Below are positions 54,701 through 64,000 of a stretch of DNA of 64,000 bases, piece after piece. Under the pieces are notes generated by a model. It was not told the DNA's origin and made no database searches. It saw only the letters and a program-made list of their open reading frames with translations. The position numbers were made by a program, and so were the translations under genes. This DNA is from Trachythela sp. YZ-2020 (lineage: Eukaryota; Cnidaria; Anthozoa; Malacalcyonacea; Clavulariidae), in assembly GCA_016169945.1 (NCBI GenBank), contig JADLSH010000318.1:2018501-2082500 (forward strand), in the 5' to 3' direction. Positions within the stretch are counted from its first letter, which is position 1; each line of letters opens with the position of its first letter.

Positions 54701-56251
54701 AATGGTGGAACAATGTTAATAACATTACTGGAAGAAAAGGAACAACCTTACCGGTTAGCTCCAAAATAGAGCCAAGTGTGATAAATACCTACTTTCAGAG
54801 TATAAATACCGATCTTACTTACTCTGCTCCACAGTTACTATCAATCCCAAAGGATACAAAAATTCCCTCTCGCTCACCAGACATGGTGTATAACTTCTTA
54901 CGGAAACAAAAACGCACTGCATCTGGACCAGACGATCTACCTTACTGACAATGGAAAATGTATGCTGAAATTCTAGCCCCTGTAGTAACGAGAATATTTA
55001 ACAGTTCTCTGAAGGTTGGGAAGGTTCCGAGCATTTGGAAAAGAGCTAATGTGATACCCAGTCCAAAAGAAAGTCCAATAAATTCCTGTTCCCAACTCAG
55101 ACCCATCTCATTAACAGACATTATTATGCGTCTATTCGAGAAATGCGTATACAAGAGTGAAGTCGCTGAGGTAGTGTATAATTACATTGGGCCTGATCAG
55201 TTTGCTTACAAAAAGGGGCATAATTCGACCATGGCCTTAATAAAAACCCAACACACGTGATTAAAGAAACTTGATGATGGTGCTAAATCAGTTAGGGTAA
55301 TCTCATTTGACCTTAGTAAAGCCTTTGACAGTGTCCGACATCTTGTTTAATAAAATCAGGAAAACTCCCCTCAATCCATATATTATAAACTGGATGATTG
55401 ACTTTCTAAGTAACCGAAAGCAGAGAGTGAAAGTTGATGGCATAACAACGGAATTCTTAGACATTAATCGAGGTGTACCTCAGGGAACTGTACTTGGGCA
55501 TGTAATGTTCTCAATAATGGTTAATGACATTAAAGCATGCAGTGAATCCCATTAATGAATTATCTAAATTTGCTGATGATATTACAGTAGTTGCACCGGT
55601 CTACGATTATGAAGATTTGTCTCAGGCACAAGTGGAAAATATTGAATTATGGTGAAACGAAAACAGAATGTCTTTGAATAAAAAAACACCTATGAAATGG
55701 TTATTCGTGGGAAAATGTCTGTACCTCTACCAAATGGCATCCCATCTATATCACGGAAGGCTTGGCTTAAAATACTAGGCGTAACGGTTGAAGAAATACC
55801 TGGTAAATGGGATATTCACTTCGAGGAAATGTTGAAAAAAGCAAGTGGACGAATGTATATCCTAAGAGTTTGTAAATACTATGGGCTCTTAACGCAACAA
55901 CTGGATCTTCTGTTCCAAAGTTTAATGATGTTTCTTTTTACCTTCGCAGTTGAAATTTGGGGAGGGGCATCCTACAATAAATACATAAGTCAGATTGATA
56001 AGTTTATCAACCGTGCCCATAGAAACGGATATACAAGTAATCGATCGGATTTCAGAGCAATAATAACTGATAGGGATAACAAATTATGGACAAAAATTAC
56101 AAAGGATGAGAAAAACATTTTGTACAATCTTCTACCAAGTAAGTTAAACCGAATCTTAAGACAGAGAGGACATGATTTTGAACAACCAATTGTGAAAACT
56201 GAAAGATTTAATAATGCTTTTGTAAATAGATGTCTTTTTAAGCTTATATAA
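54701..56251 (+). pseudogene. LINE reverse transcriptase region
   Basis: RT motifs in order, over several frames: RKQKRTASGPDDLPY (about 54905), IPSPKESPINSCSQLRPISL (about 55055), VISFDLSKAFDSV (first catalytic Asp, about 55300), RGVPQGTVLG (55470-55500) and KFADDITVVAP (catalytic FADD, about 55567). The C-terminal part 55697-56251 ends NAFVNRCLFKLI. Stops occur near 54948, 55258, 55349 and 55553. Confidence 0.8.
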
Positions 56252-56383
56252 TTAGATTATAGTCTTAACCTTAGTATAGTGTAATATTCTAAATATAAAA
56301 AATTGATGTAAATAATTTTATTATGTCCATCGAACTTTAAAACTTGTAAACTCAGACGTTTGTTTTGAGTACTTAATAAAGAC

Positions 56384-56386
<3 letters not shown>

Positions 56387-56421
<35 letters not shown>
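56387..56421 (+). repeat. ATT microsatellite tail of the LINE
   Basis: About eleven ATT triplets follow the LINE 3' UTR directly. Short microsatellite tails instead of poly(A) are normal in CR1-like LINEs. Confidence 0.9.
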
Positions 56422-56422
<1 letters not shown>

Positions 56423-56425
56423 CTC

Positions 56426-56735
56426 CAAGAAGGGAGCTACATGGGGGATTTAATTACTTAGATTGTCGGAGACTGTGGGATTTTTAAAATTACTTAGATT
56501 GATTTAATGATATGGTGTGGAGTGATAAGGGGAAAAATAAATATATGCAATTAAGACGAAAGCCTATTATATATAGGTGAGATAAAAAACAGAACTTGAG
56601 ACAATCGGAAAATATACAAGCGAGTTGTGACAGTGATTTTTAGGCATGCGAGTGTGATTGAGATTTTATGTGATTTTGTGATTATTATTGTTAAAGTATA
56701 TTTCAAATAAATGGTAAAAAGTGATTTTTAGTGAA
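56426..56735. other. spacer, nothing recognised
   Basis: AT-rich, with ATTACTTAGATTG occurring twice (about 56451 and 56489). No gene was seen. Confidence 0.4.
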
Positions 56736-57407
56736 CTACAATTCTTGGGAGGCAGAATATTCACTAAACTTGATCACTTTGTCGTATTGGTGCAGTAGAT
56801 TCGACTTTTCCAATTTCTTTGCCAGGCTATCTAGTCTTCGAAGGCTCCCCGACTCGTTGTGTAGAAGGGTTGGATGGTTCCCCCTCCACGGTAATGACGT
56901 CTCGTACCATCCTTCAGGGATGCGTGTCAACTGTTCTTTAAATTCATCGTACATGGACGTTTGGTCACCCGTTGCGGAATCTTCAAGACTGAGTACATCG
57001 AGTCGACAAAGCCTTTCGTAATCTGCCGTTGATGTCTGAGTAAGCAACATCTCACTCAGATTGACCACTTTTCCAGGGGACATTATCGTCCAGCCAAATT
57101 TGGTTTTCTCTGCAATAGGTTCGCCCTCACGACCGATTTTCGGTGCGGTTTCCGTCTTCAATCGCGCATATTCGTTCGTACCGAGAACTAGATGTACGGG
57201 TAGCATTTCTTTCTGGTCTTTGTCGATCATTTCTACTGCTCGAAGGCGACTATACTTCGCAATTAACTGTTCGTACTTTGGGTTTTCAAGATTCAGAAGT
57301 GTTTTCCGGTCGACTTTGCTTACAGTTACGTCAAGCGCAAATTCATTCTCAAGGCTTTTCACGCGAATTTCGTAAATTTGGATATTTTTCGTCACGGAAC
57401 CTATCAT
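56736..57407 (-). pseudogene. BEL3 protease-polymerase spacer, minus strand
   Basis: A 223-residue open frame matching the part of BEL elements between protease and reverse transcriptase. It includes KTKFGWTIMSPGKVV and LTQTSTADYERLCRLDVL, closely parallel to BEL2 49723-50142 (KLGWFIMSPGEE). It stops just where polymerase should begin (HQYDKVI). Everything downstream (RT, RNase H, integrase) is missing at this place. Confidence 0.8.
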
Positions 57408-57877
57408 TTCGATGCGACGTTTCTGCGTCTTTTAATTTGGGGTTTAATTCTTAAGCTCTCAATCAAGGCACTAGACGCGTACGAACTGCCCGCCCCAGTG
57501 TCTAACAGTGCGCGACATTCAATCCCATTAACTTCGACTAATACAACGGGATAGCAAACCGATCTAATTTCGCAACACGAGGCTGTCAAAAGATGGCTAT
57601 CAGTTTGATCGCAGATTGACGTGTGGTATTTACGCCGGCATTTCTGGCATGCAGAACGACTTTTGCAATCAGCGGCTCGATGCTGACCGCGCCTACAATT
57701 AAAACAGAGACGATTTTTAGCAAGATGTTTTCTACGATCATCAACTGTAACGACTTTATCACACTCAACTGCTTTGTGTGATTCACTGGAACAATATACA
57801 CCCCCCGAATTTTTTAGGGTGTTCGCGTGTTTGGTATTGACGTGAAAATGGTGGTGGTTTTCTCTTGTTTTCTTCAT
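57404..57877 (-). pseudogene. BEL3 zinc knuckles and protease
   Basis: Minus-strand frame of 157 residues. The zinc clusters are CFNCRRGQHRAADC and CQKCRRKYHTSIC. The aspartic protease motif is ALLDTGAGSS near residues 129-138. It overlaps the frames on both sides, so small indels separate it from Gag and from the spacer. Confidence 0.8.
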
Positions 57878-58890
57878 TTGACTCTATGGGGTTAATATCT
57901 TTCCACTCTTTAAGGGATGTTACTAGTTGCGTAAAGTCCCATTCTTGCCACTCACTTTGGCCCCTTACAAGTTCAGCTTTAATCCCTTTAAGCTTATCAA
58001 GAACACATCGCACATTGCCCTTGACTTCTTGAAGTTTACCCAATGTCTCCAAAGATTGGACATTAAACAGTAGCGTTTTATAGAATTCATGCACTTTAGA
58101 GGGCTGGAACCCAGTGATGGTTGGCAGACTCATGATGTTTTGGATGTATGCATTCACAATCTCGCTGTTTTTTCCATACTCGCTTTTCAGAATGGTTTTG
58201 GCACGTTCATACTCCTCACTTGAAAAAGGTAACCCGTCTATTTCAGTTCGTATTCGGGGTTCAATAATTTCTTTCAAATATGCAAATTTGGTGGTTGGGG
58301 CAAGGTCAGACTTATCAATGTCCGCCTTAAACTTGTTCCAGAACCCTAACCAATTGCTCACATTGCCATTAAATTTTGTAATTTTAAGTTTTGGCAGTTT
58401 GGAATTTATTTGACTTTTATGCGGTTTTGATTCATGAGCTTGATCTTTAACTGCACGGCTTTCTTCTAGTTTTTTCTCAAATTCAAGTTTCATTTCATAC
58501 TGATCATGATGTCTCTCAAACAGTGACTGTTCCTCGCGTTCTTTCTCTTTTAAGGCGTGCTCTTTCTCTCTTTCTATACGAGTATGGTTGGATCTTACCT
58601 CGGTTATGGCATTTGTCAATGTCGTTATCGCCTCGTCTGTTTTGCTCATATCTCCGTCCAATTCCGCTCCCCATTCTGCAACGCCTCAGGTTCTTCGCCT
58701 TTTGTGAACTTGTACTATTCGACATTCCTTCGCAATGTATCTACTTCATCTACTACCGTGTTCAACGCTTTAAGTTGCCGTTCCATAGTCAGAATTTGAA
58801 CCGTAATTGGCCCTGTTTTGTCTCGGGTAAATTTGAGAGCTTTCGTTTCGTTTCAAGATCTGCCTCCATATTTTCGTCCCCGCTATGATC
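57783..58890 (-). pseudogene. gag: BEL3 Gag, minus strand
   Basis: 58661-57783 is an open frame of 292 residues: a charged coiled-coil part (ALKEKEREEQSLFERHHDQY), then the DUF1759-type Gag core from LPKLKITKFNGNVSNWLGFW to about residue 265. The N-terminal piece continues upstream in other frames to about 58890 (RNVE..SSQKAKNL-like fragments). This is the Gag core that BEL2 has lost. Confidence 0.8.
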
Positions 58891-59095
58891 CTTGCTCATT
58901 CCCCAAGCACTCCCGCTAAACTCAGCCACTGATCTCTATAACTCAGCCACTGATCTCTATAAATTAGCTGAACGCGATTTTTCCCCTTTAATTAAAGCGC
59001 CTGGGTACGAGGCTGGCACATATTAGAAACGTATCTGGCGTCGGAGGTGCGCGAGTTAAACTAATTAATATGCTAAATTACAAAAAATTTACCTA
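58891..59095 (-). repeat. BEL3 5' LTR, partial and approximate
   Basis: AATTAGTTTAACTCGCGC (minus strand, about 59070-59050) is shared with the BEL4 LTR at about 44780-44760. CTCAGCCACTGATCTCTATA is duplicated in tandem at 58920-58960. Ends are not clear. Confidence 0.4.
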
Positions 59096-59109
59096 GGAGA
59101 ATTTGCCCC

Positions 59110-59430
59110 CCAGCGAGAATCCACCAGATCAGTGGAATGACTACCACAAATAACGTGTATTTCCAAGAACGAGATTGGTGTATTTCAAGATCACTACCTA
59201 CTATGAGAAGCAATTGTTTGAAGTTTAGGCTAGCGAGAATCTACCAGAAAGAACGTATACTTCAAGACCACTATCCACGCTGACAACAAACGATTTGAAG
59301 TTTAGGCAAGCGAGAATCTACACAAAGGACGTGTATTTGAAGACTGCATGCTACCTACGCTGAGAACCAGTATTTTTTTGACAAGACTACCTACGCTGAG
59401 ACCAGAAGGCGAACGTATCTTTCAAGAGCA
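59110..59430 (+). repeat. irregular minisatellite upstream of the MFS gene
   Basis: AGCGAGAATC occurs at 59112, 59232 and 59309 with following words ACGTATACTTCAAGACCACT and TTGAAGTTTAGGC repeated. Unit spacing is uneven (about 120 and 77 bases). It ends about 350 bases before the start codon of the transporter gene. Confidence 0.65.
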
Positions 59431-59651
59431 GTACAAGAGCCAACAATTTAAAAAATTCACACTTAGATTACGTATATCTTTAAGATTTCGTGATGCGTTA
59501 ACGTAAGTTCACGTCAACATTTGATTAAATTTCCGTATTATATTAACACCGCGCTCTCAATTAAGAAGCTTGAGTTAAAAATAAGTTCCTATCAGGAGTA
59601 ACCAGTCTTGTTCAACCAGTTTTACAAAATCTTGTGTCGCATTACTTTGCC

Positions 59652-59687
59652 TATAAATACAGTAGTATACTCTCTACAGTATATAAA
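59652..59687 (+). promoter_or_regulatory. candidate promoter of the MFS gene
   Basis: TATAAATA at 59652-59659 and TATATAAA at 59680-59687 are good TATA boxes, 136 and 108 bases before the ATG. Either would place transcription start at about 59685-59715. 59431-59651 shows nothing else. Confidence 0.5.
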
Positions 59688-59787
59688 CGCATTGTCTGAA
59701 GTGTATATAGCGCAAACTTTATGTGACATTTTTCAAATACAAAGGGAATTATAATTTTCTGCGCACTAACAGAAATATTCTGGCAAC

Positions 59788-59947
59788 ATGGGTTTTGTTG
59801 AAAATAATATGGTGGATTCAAAGCGTTCTTGGTGTGTTCTTAGTGTTGTATTTTTCTCGCTGTTTGGCGCTGGAGGACTTCAGATGTCATTTGGTACCAT
59901 TCTGGGTGCTTTAGTTGACGAGTTTGGTGAATCCACAAGCAAAATAG
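59788..59947 (+). CDS. monocarboxylate-transporter-like MFS protein, exon 1
   Basis: Exon 1 codes 53 residues from the ATG at 59788 and stops at a 5' splice site (AAATAG then GTTTGTG, 59948), after the first base of a codon. It contains the N-terminal cytosolic part and transmembrane helix 1 (CVLSVVFFSLFGAGG), followed by MSFGTILGALVDEFGES, typical of the SLC16 family. The short polar N-terminus with KRSW before helix 1 takes the place of the usual DGGWGW motif. Joined to 60979-61556 the frame stays open. The gene lies on the plus strand and its 3' part is beyond the window. Confidence 0.8.
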
Positions 59948-60490
59948 GTTTGTGTGTGGTCCATGGTTAGGTTAAGGCCGTTTATAGGGTTAGCCGGCTA
60001 CATTAGTATTACAATCTAACGCCAGATGATTTTAATACTCAGGTCCGTACGTAATCTAGAATTAGGCCAGTTCACTTTAGGTTTTGACTACGCAAATCCC
60101 GAAATATATGTTTTCAAAAATATTTGTATCAGACAGTTGGTTTAATTATGTATTTCGCTAGTCCGTGGTTCGGGCCAAATCTAAAGAATATAAGCGCCCT
60201 AACAAACAGTCTTAAATTCGCGCGAATGCGGACACGTATGAGTGTTGAACTACAACCCGCCGGCATAAAAATGCGCAGTATTTTGTTACCAGATTTGCGT
60301 ACATTAGATAGTCAAAATATAACGTGAGTTGGTAACTCTCTCGTTCGCATCGTTCATATATAAACACCACATATGATGCTGTGGTTTGTGTCTGAACTAC
60401 CTGGAAAGGATTAAAAACACTTTGACGTTTCGAGCGACGGCCTTCCATCAGGAGTTAGTAGTGGCTTTTCCACGGCAGCTTACTTTTCTA
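59948..60490. other. MFS intron 1, left part
   Basis: 60378-60410 repeats GTGGTTTGTGTCTGAACTAC seen at 33900 and 41880, followed by GACGTTTCGAGCGACGG, another dispersed repeat. No exon was seen. Confidence 0.5.
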
Positions 60491-60928
60491 CAGGGTGTAT
60501 AAAAAAACGTCCTCGCTTCAAATGTAAATTTTGAAAAGACTACTAGAGTAAAATGTTCATGTTTATATTCATTTTAAAGCGTAGCCATTCAGCTTTCTAA
60601 CGGTGGGTTTCGTTTCATATTTGAACGATTGGTTTGCGAATAATAATATTTTAAGTGACTGTGATTGGAGAATCTAAAATTTGAGATGCGATAATAATTA
60701 ATGCTAATATATTTTTATCAACAAAGCGATAAAATTGAACATTTTTGCAATGAATCATCAAAACCAAACAACTACGGCTTTCCATGCACTACTTTGAGTT
60801 CATTTACAAACTTTACATGCTTTAAAGGTGGTTTAAAGGTGGTTTAAACCATGGTTTAAGCATGAATGGTCCAGTATTCCGAAAACTATTAAGTATAAAA
60901 GATGGACTCCGTTTTTTTATACACCCTG
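60491..60928. mobile_element. 438-bp TIR element in MFS intron 1, TA target
   Basis: CAGGGTGTATAAAAAAACG at the left is matched perfectly in reverse at the right end (CGTTTTTTTATACACCCTG), 19 bases. TA stands on both sides. This fits a Tc1/mariner-type non-autonomous element. It ends 50 bases before the exon 2 acceptor. Confidence 0.85.
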
Positions 60929-60978
60929 TATAACACTAGCTCTAGATGTTTAGGGTAAAACCTTTGTATATATTTCAG

Positions 60979-61556
60979 TTTGGATCGGCAGTTTGGTGAC
61001 ACTATTCAACTGTATACTGTCCCCTGTCACCATTTTCCTGGCACAGCGTCACGGAATGCGAATAACGCAGCTGCTTGGTGGTATGATTTTAACCCTCGGC
61101 ATCCTCGCGACCTCATTGGTCAGTTCAGTGAACCTAATGTTCCTTACATACGGGACTCTAGTCGGCGTTGGCTCGGCCCTAGTCTATTCCCCGGCGTTTG
61201 CGGTTATCCCGGAATACTTCACGAAGTACGTTTCCATGGCAACAGGTATAGGATCATCCGGCATGACCTTGGGATTAATCTTCTTCTCCTCTACCCTCCC
61301 CATACTGCTCCAGGAGATTGGTTGGCGGAAGACGCTGTGGGGGGTCGCCGCGATCGGACCTCTGATCAGTGTTTGCGGGCTCGCGTTTTCGAAGCCCACG
61401 GTTTCAGAACCGGCCAGCGGCGAGAAAACGGCACAGGGGGCTCGTACGAATGGAGAGTCGTGGTGGAAGGGTTTATTGAAGAAGAAGTCATTCGTCCTGT
61501 GGTGCATTGCGAGTTTTATTTTTGCTACTGTCGAATACGTTCCACTTTTTCTCGTG
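60979..61556 (+). CDS. monocarboxylate-transporter-like MFS protein, exon 2 (gene incomplete)
   Basis: Exon 2 follows a clear acceptor (TATATTTCAG) and codes about 193 residues up to a 5' splice site after CTCGTG (61557). It carries transmembrane helices 2-6 and the start of helix 7. The SLC16 signature of helices 4-5 is present: YFTKYVSMATGIGSSGMTLG. The polar loop between helices 6 and 7 (SEPASGEKTAQGARTNGES) is the usual cytosolic loop. SLC16 proteins carry lactate, pyruvate and other small acids, often with protons, across the plasma membrane, but the substrate here cannot be told. Helices 7-12 are not in the window. A frame on the shifted register starting at 60980 is a shadow. Confidence 0.85.
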
Positions 61557-61578
61557 GTAATTACATCATGCATGATAG

Positions 61579-61832
61579 ATTGCAACCATCACACATTCAC
61601 AGCAGAATACATATATCTGTAGACTGCAACCATCACACATTCACAGCAGAATACATATATCTGTAGACTGCAAACATCACACATTCACAGCAGAATACAT
61701 ATATCTGTAGACTGCAACCATCACACATTCACAGCAGAATACATATATCTGTAGACTGCAAGCATCACACATTCACAGCAGAATACATATATCTGTAGAC
61801 TGCAACCATCACACATTCACAGCAGAGCAGCT
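61579..61832 (+). repeat. 44-bp minisatellite, 6 copies, in MFS intron 2
   Basis: TGCAACCATCACACATTCAC starts at 61581, 61625, 61669, 61713, 61757 and 61801, exactly 44 bases apart with one or two substitutions. A last fragment (CACCTGTTCACAGCAGAGAG) recurs at 63462, so the array may once have continued there, before the 61918-63374 insertion. Confidence 0.92.
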
Positions 61833-61917
61833 AGAGAAAGCTAGTTGTTGGTTTGTCTGTCTGTTTGTCTCGTGACAAAATAGGGATGTTTGTTTGTCTA
61901 TCTGTCTGTTAAGTTTG

Positions 61918-63374
61918 CAGGGTTCCAAATGGCATTTTTCTTGTGCCTGGGTTAGCCTAATATTTGATTTGATAGCCTAATTTTTCGGTTACGGCAATTT
62001 GGCATGTGTATATATTTCTGTACACTGAGGGACAGTGTATAGAGATATTTTCCAGTGGGCCCCCATATGTGGACATATAAGCTAAAGAGCCCCACAATCA
62101 TATAAAGTAGGCCCCTTAAAGTGTCATGTTCCTGGCAACTTTGACAGAGCCATGCCACCCCTGGCCCTGCATGGTACACTTTATAAACGAAATGAATAAA
62201 GATGATAAAAATTATGTTCTATCCTGTAGGTTTCGACAATAAGGCCATTAAACCATTTGTGCATGATTTATTAAATCAAGGATTCAAGGTTTTAACCTAT
62301 GTGGCTGTTGCAACAGTTTTGACCTGTGTGGCTGTTGCAGAGAATTGTAATGTGGGTAAAATATATGCTAGACCATGCATTCAACATTTACAAAGTGTTC
62401 ACTAAATGTCGCTCAGAAGTTGAGACCATAAAGTATATTGCAACTCTTTCCTATTTTGAACTTAATTCAATTGAATTAAGTTTGAGATATTCTGAGCATT
62501 TGTCCCGATCAAGGTGGTATTAAGCAATATGTTTTAACACATTCAGTAATTTACACTTACAGCACACTGCAGTTTGTGCAATAAACAATGTCAAATATAT
62601 CAGTATCTTGCAAGCCTTTTCTTTCCATTGTAAACTAAAATGTTAAACTTGTGCACACGTTCAGAACTAGTGTAAACCATACCACTATGGACATACTCAT
62701 AGACATGCTATTAGCATTCAATTATCTTATATATGTCTTTAATTCTAGGACACTAAAATTTTTCATTTATCCTGCTAAAAAGTTTCCCATAGGCTTTCCT
62801 CATGTTTCCACACAAGAAAATAAGACATCGATGTGTATATATTTAAACATAAATGTGTCACAACCAGACAAAGAGGTATGTAAAGCATGCAGATGCTTTA
62901 CAGATGTGTGGCTGAGGAGTCGAGGAAGATTGAGAAACAATCTAGTTTTTGGTAAACAACGTAAAGTTGAAAAACTAGGTTGTTTCCAGTTTACTCACAC
63001 AAAAAATTAGGCAATGACGTTATTGCCACAGTTGGAGGCCAAAGCACTGACGGACAATAACATATCACAATGAAACATGATATAACTACGACCTTTGACC
63101 TTTGGATATATGTGTAATAGATACTAATATGTAGGGTTGGCTAGACAACGGGTAAATTGCTTCATGAATAGTAAGAAAACCATATATTTAGATATATGAC
63201 AGTCTCCAATGTATATTTTAAGGTTTACGTCATATATTTTAACTGTTATTCTTCAAAGCCTAGTTTATTGTTTAATGCTTGCCTAATTTTCAAATTTAAC
63301 AAATTAATTGCCTAAATTTTGTGAGTTTCTGAAAATGGAGTTTCCAGGCTTAAAGGGCCTCATTTGGAACCCTG
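61918..63374. mobile_element. 1.46-kb element with perfect 14-bp ends in MFS intron 2
   Basis: CAGGGTTCCAAATG at the left equals the reverse complement of CATTTGGAACCCTG at the right. AAGTTTG flanks both sides (61911-61917 and 63375-63381). Ends and target duplication suggest a hAT-type element, though hAT normally duplicates 8 bases. Open frames inside (62202-62405, 62651-63010) show no transposase motif, so it is probably non-autonomous. Confidence 0.7.
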
Positions 63375-63496
63375 AAGTTTGTTTGTTCTTATGACTGATT
63401 GTTCGCCTGTTTCTGTATGTCTTTTGTAATGTGGTAATTAGATGCAAGATAGAACACCCATCACCTGTTCACAGCAGAGAGGTCTGTCTGTCTGTC

Positions 63497-63708
63497 GTTT
63501 TGTTTGTTTGTTTGTTTGTTTGTTTGTTTGTTTGTTTGTTTGTTTGTTTGTTTGTTTGTTTGTTTGTTTGTTTGTTTGTTGTTTGTTGTTTGTTTGTTTG
63601 TTTGTTTGTTTGTTTGTTTGTTTGTTTGTTTGTTTGTTTGTTTGTTTGTTTGTTTGTTTGTTTGTTTGTTTGTGTGTTTGTTTGTTTGCGTGTTTGTTTG
63701 TCTTTTTA
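63497..63708 (+). repeat. GTTT microsatellite
   Basis: About 45 nearly perfect GTTT units with two short interruptions. Long open frames of Cys/Leu/Phe/Val repeats on it are meaningless. Confidence 0.95.
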
Positions 63709-63796
63709 GTATATTACCAGTGTCATATATTTATCAATTCATTTGTCTGTCTGTTTGAATTGCATTACAAGGTTAAGCCATTAATTTTTCTGTCAG

Positions 63797-64000
63797 TTTG
63801 TTTGTTTGTTTGTTTGTTTGTTCTTTTGTTTGTTTGTCAGTTTGTTTGTTTGTTTGTCAGTTTGTTTGTTTGTCAGTTTGTTTGTTTGTCAGTTTGTTTG
63901 TTTGTAAGTTTGTTTGTTTGTCAGTTTGTTTGTTTGTCAGTTTGTTTGTTTGTTTGTCAGTTTGTTTGTTTGTCAGTTTGTTTGTTTGTCAGTTTGTTTG
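63797..64000 (+). repeat. GTTT/GTCAGTTT microsatellite to the window end
   Basis: GTTTGTTTGTCA-type units of 12-16 bases continue to the last base, so the array goes on beyond the window. Confidence 0.95.

Larger units (their letters stand above)
53560..56425 (+). mobile_element. LINE (CR1/jockey-like non-LTR retrotransposon), degraded
   Basis: The order is AP-type endonuclease, then reverse transcriptase, an AT-rich 3' UTR (about 56252-56386) with AATAAAGACTTTT, and an ATT microsatellite tail at 56387-56421. This tail type and domain order point to the CR1/jockey group, but I cannot place the clade. It begins within about 100 bases after the end of BEL2. Multiple frameshifts and stops make it inactive. 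Confidence 0.8.

Noticed and set aside
60980..61666. 228-codon frame overlapping MFS exon 2
   Set aside because: Out of register with exon 1 and rich in His/Arg/Pro; the other register gives clear transmembrane helices.
61579..61666. Extension of the MFS frame into CNHHTFTAEYIYL
   Set aside because: This reads through the donor at 61557 into the 44-bp intron minisatellite.
63431..63758. Cys/Leu/Phe/Val-repeat open frames
   Set aside because: Translation of a GTTT microsatellite.

Overview
This is a gene-poor, AT-rich stretch of an invertebrate animal genome. Genes with GT-AG introns, TATA-type promoters, BEL/Pao retrotransposons, a LINE, tRNA-derived SINEs and many short inverted-repeat elements rule out a prokaryote. 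A broken gene with a SAP motif and NHL-like repeats resembles a multicopy family I associate with cnidarians, so an anthozoan-like cnidarian is my best guess. That guess comes from memory and was not tested by search.

Only two host genes are well supported. One is an intronless class A GPCR at 39989-41416 (+). The other is the 5' half of a monocarboxylate-transporter-like MFS gene, with exons at 59788-59947 and 60979-61556 (+), that runs off the window. A possible signal-peptide exon at 36955-36997 is tentative.

Layout. 1-18440 holds short inverted-repeat elements, a 90-bp minisatellite, and SINEs whose 3' part is repeated in tandem (~117-bp unit). At 2939-5317 an element with short terminal inverted repeats and a 6-bp target duplication has jumped into the 90-bp minisatellite and carries the broken SAP/NHL-like gene. 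18484-25362 is a complete BEL/Pao element (BEL1) whose two 338-bp LTRs look identical and which has 5-bp target duplications. It sits inside the first unit of a ~725-bp satellite array that continues to ~30342. 30379-39988 is mostly repeats. 41901-48005 contains foldback elements, including a three-level nest. 44600-59095 is a retrotransposon graveyard: two minus-strand BEL fragments (BEL3 and BEL4, possibly halves of one element), a plus-strand BEL (BEL2) broken by a SINE, one nearly full-length LINE and one LINE 3' end. From 59100 the MFS gene begins, with its introns full of insertions and minisatellites. The last 500 bases are GTTT microsatellite.

The most interesting points are: the SAP/NHL cargo element with visible ends; the GPCR whose third intracellular loop contains twelve perfect-register heptads made by a 21-bp minisatellite; the SINE family whose tail has grown into dispersed 117-bp arrays; and several insertions that can be proven inside this window because an empty copy of the target is also present.
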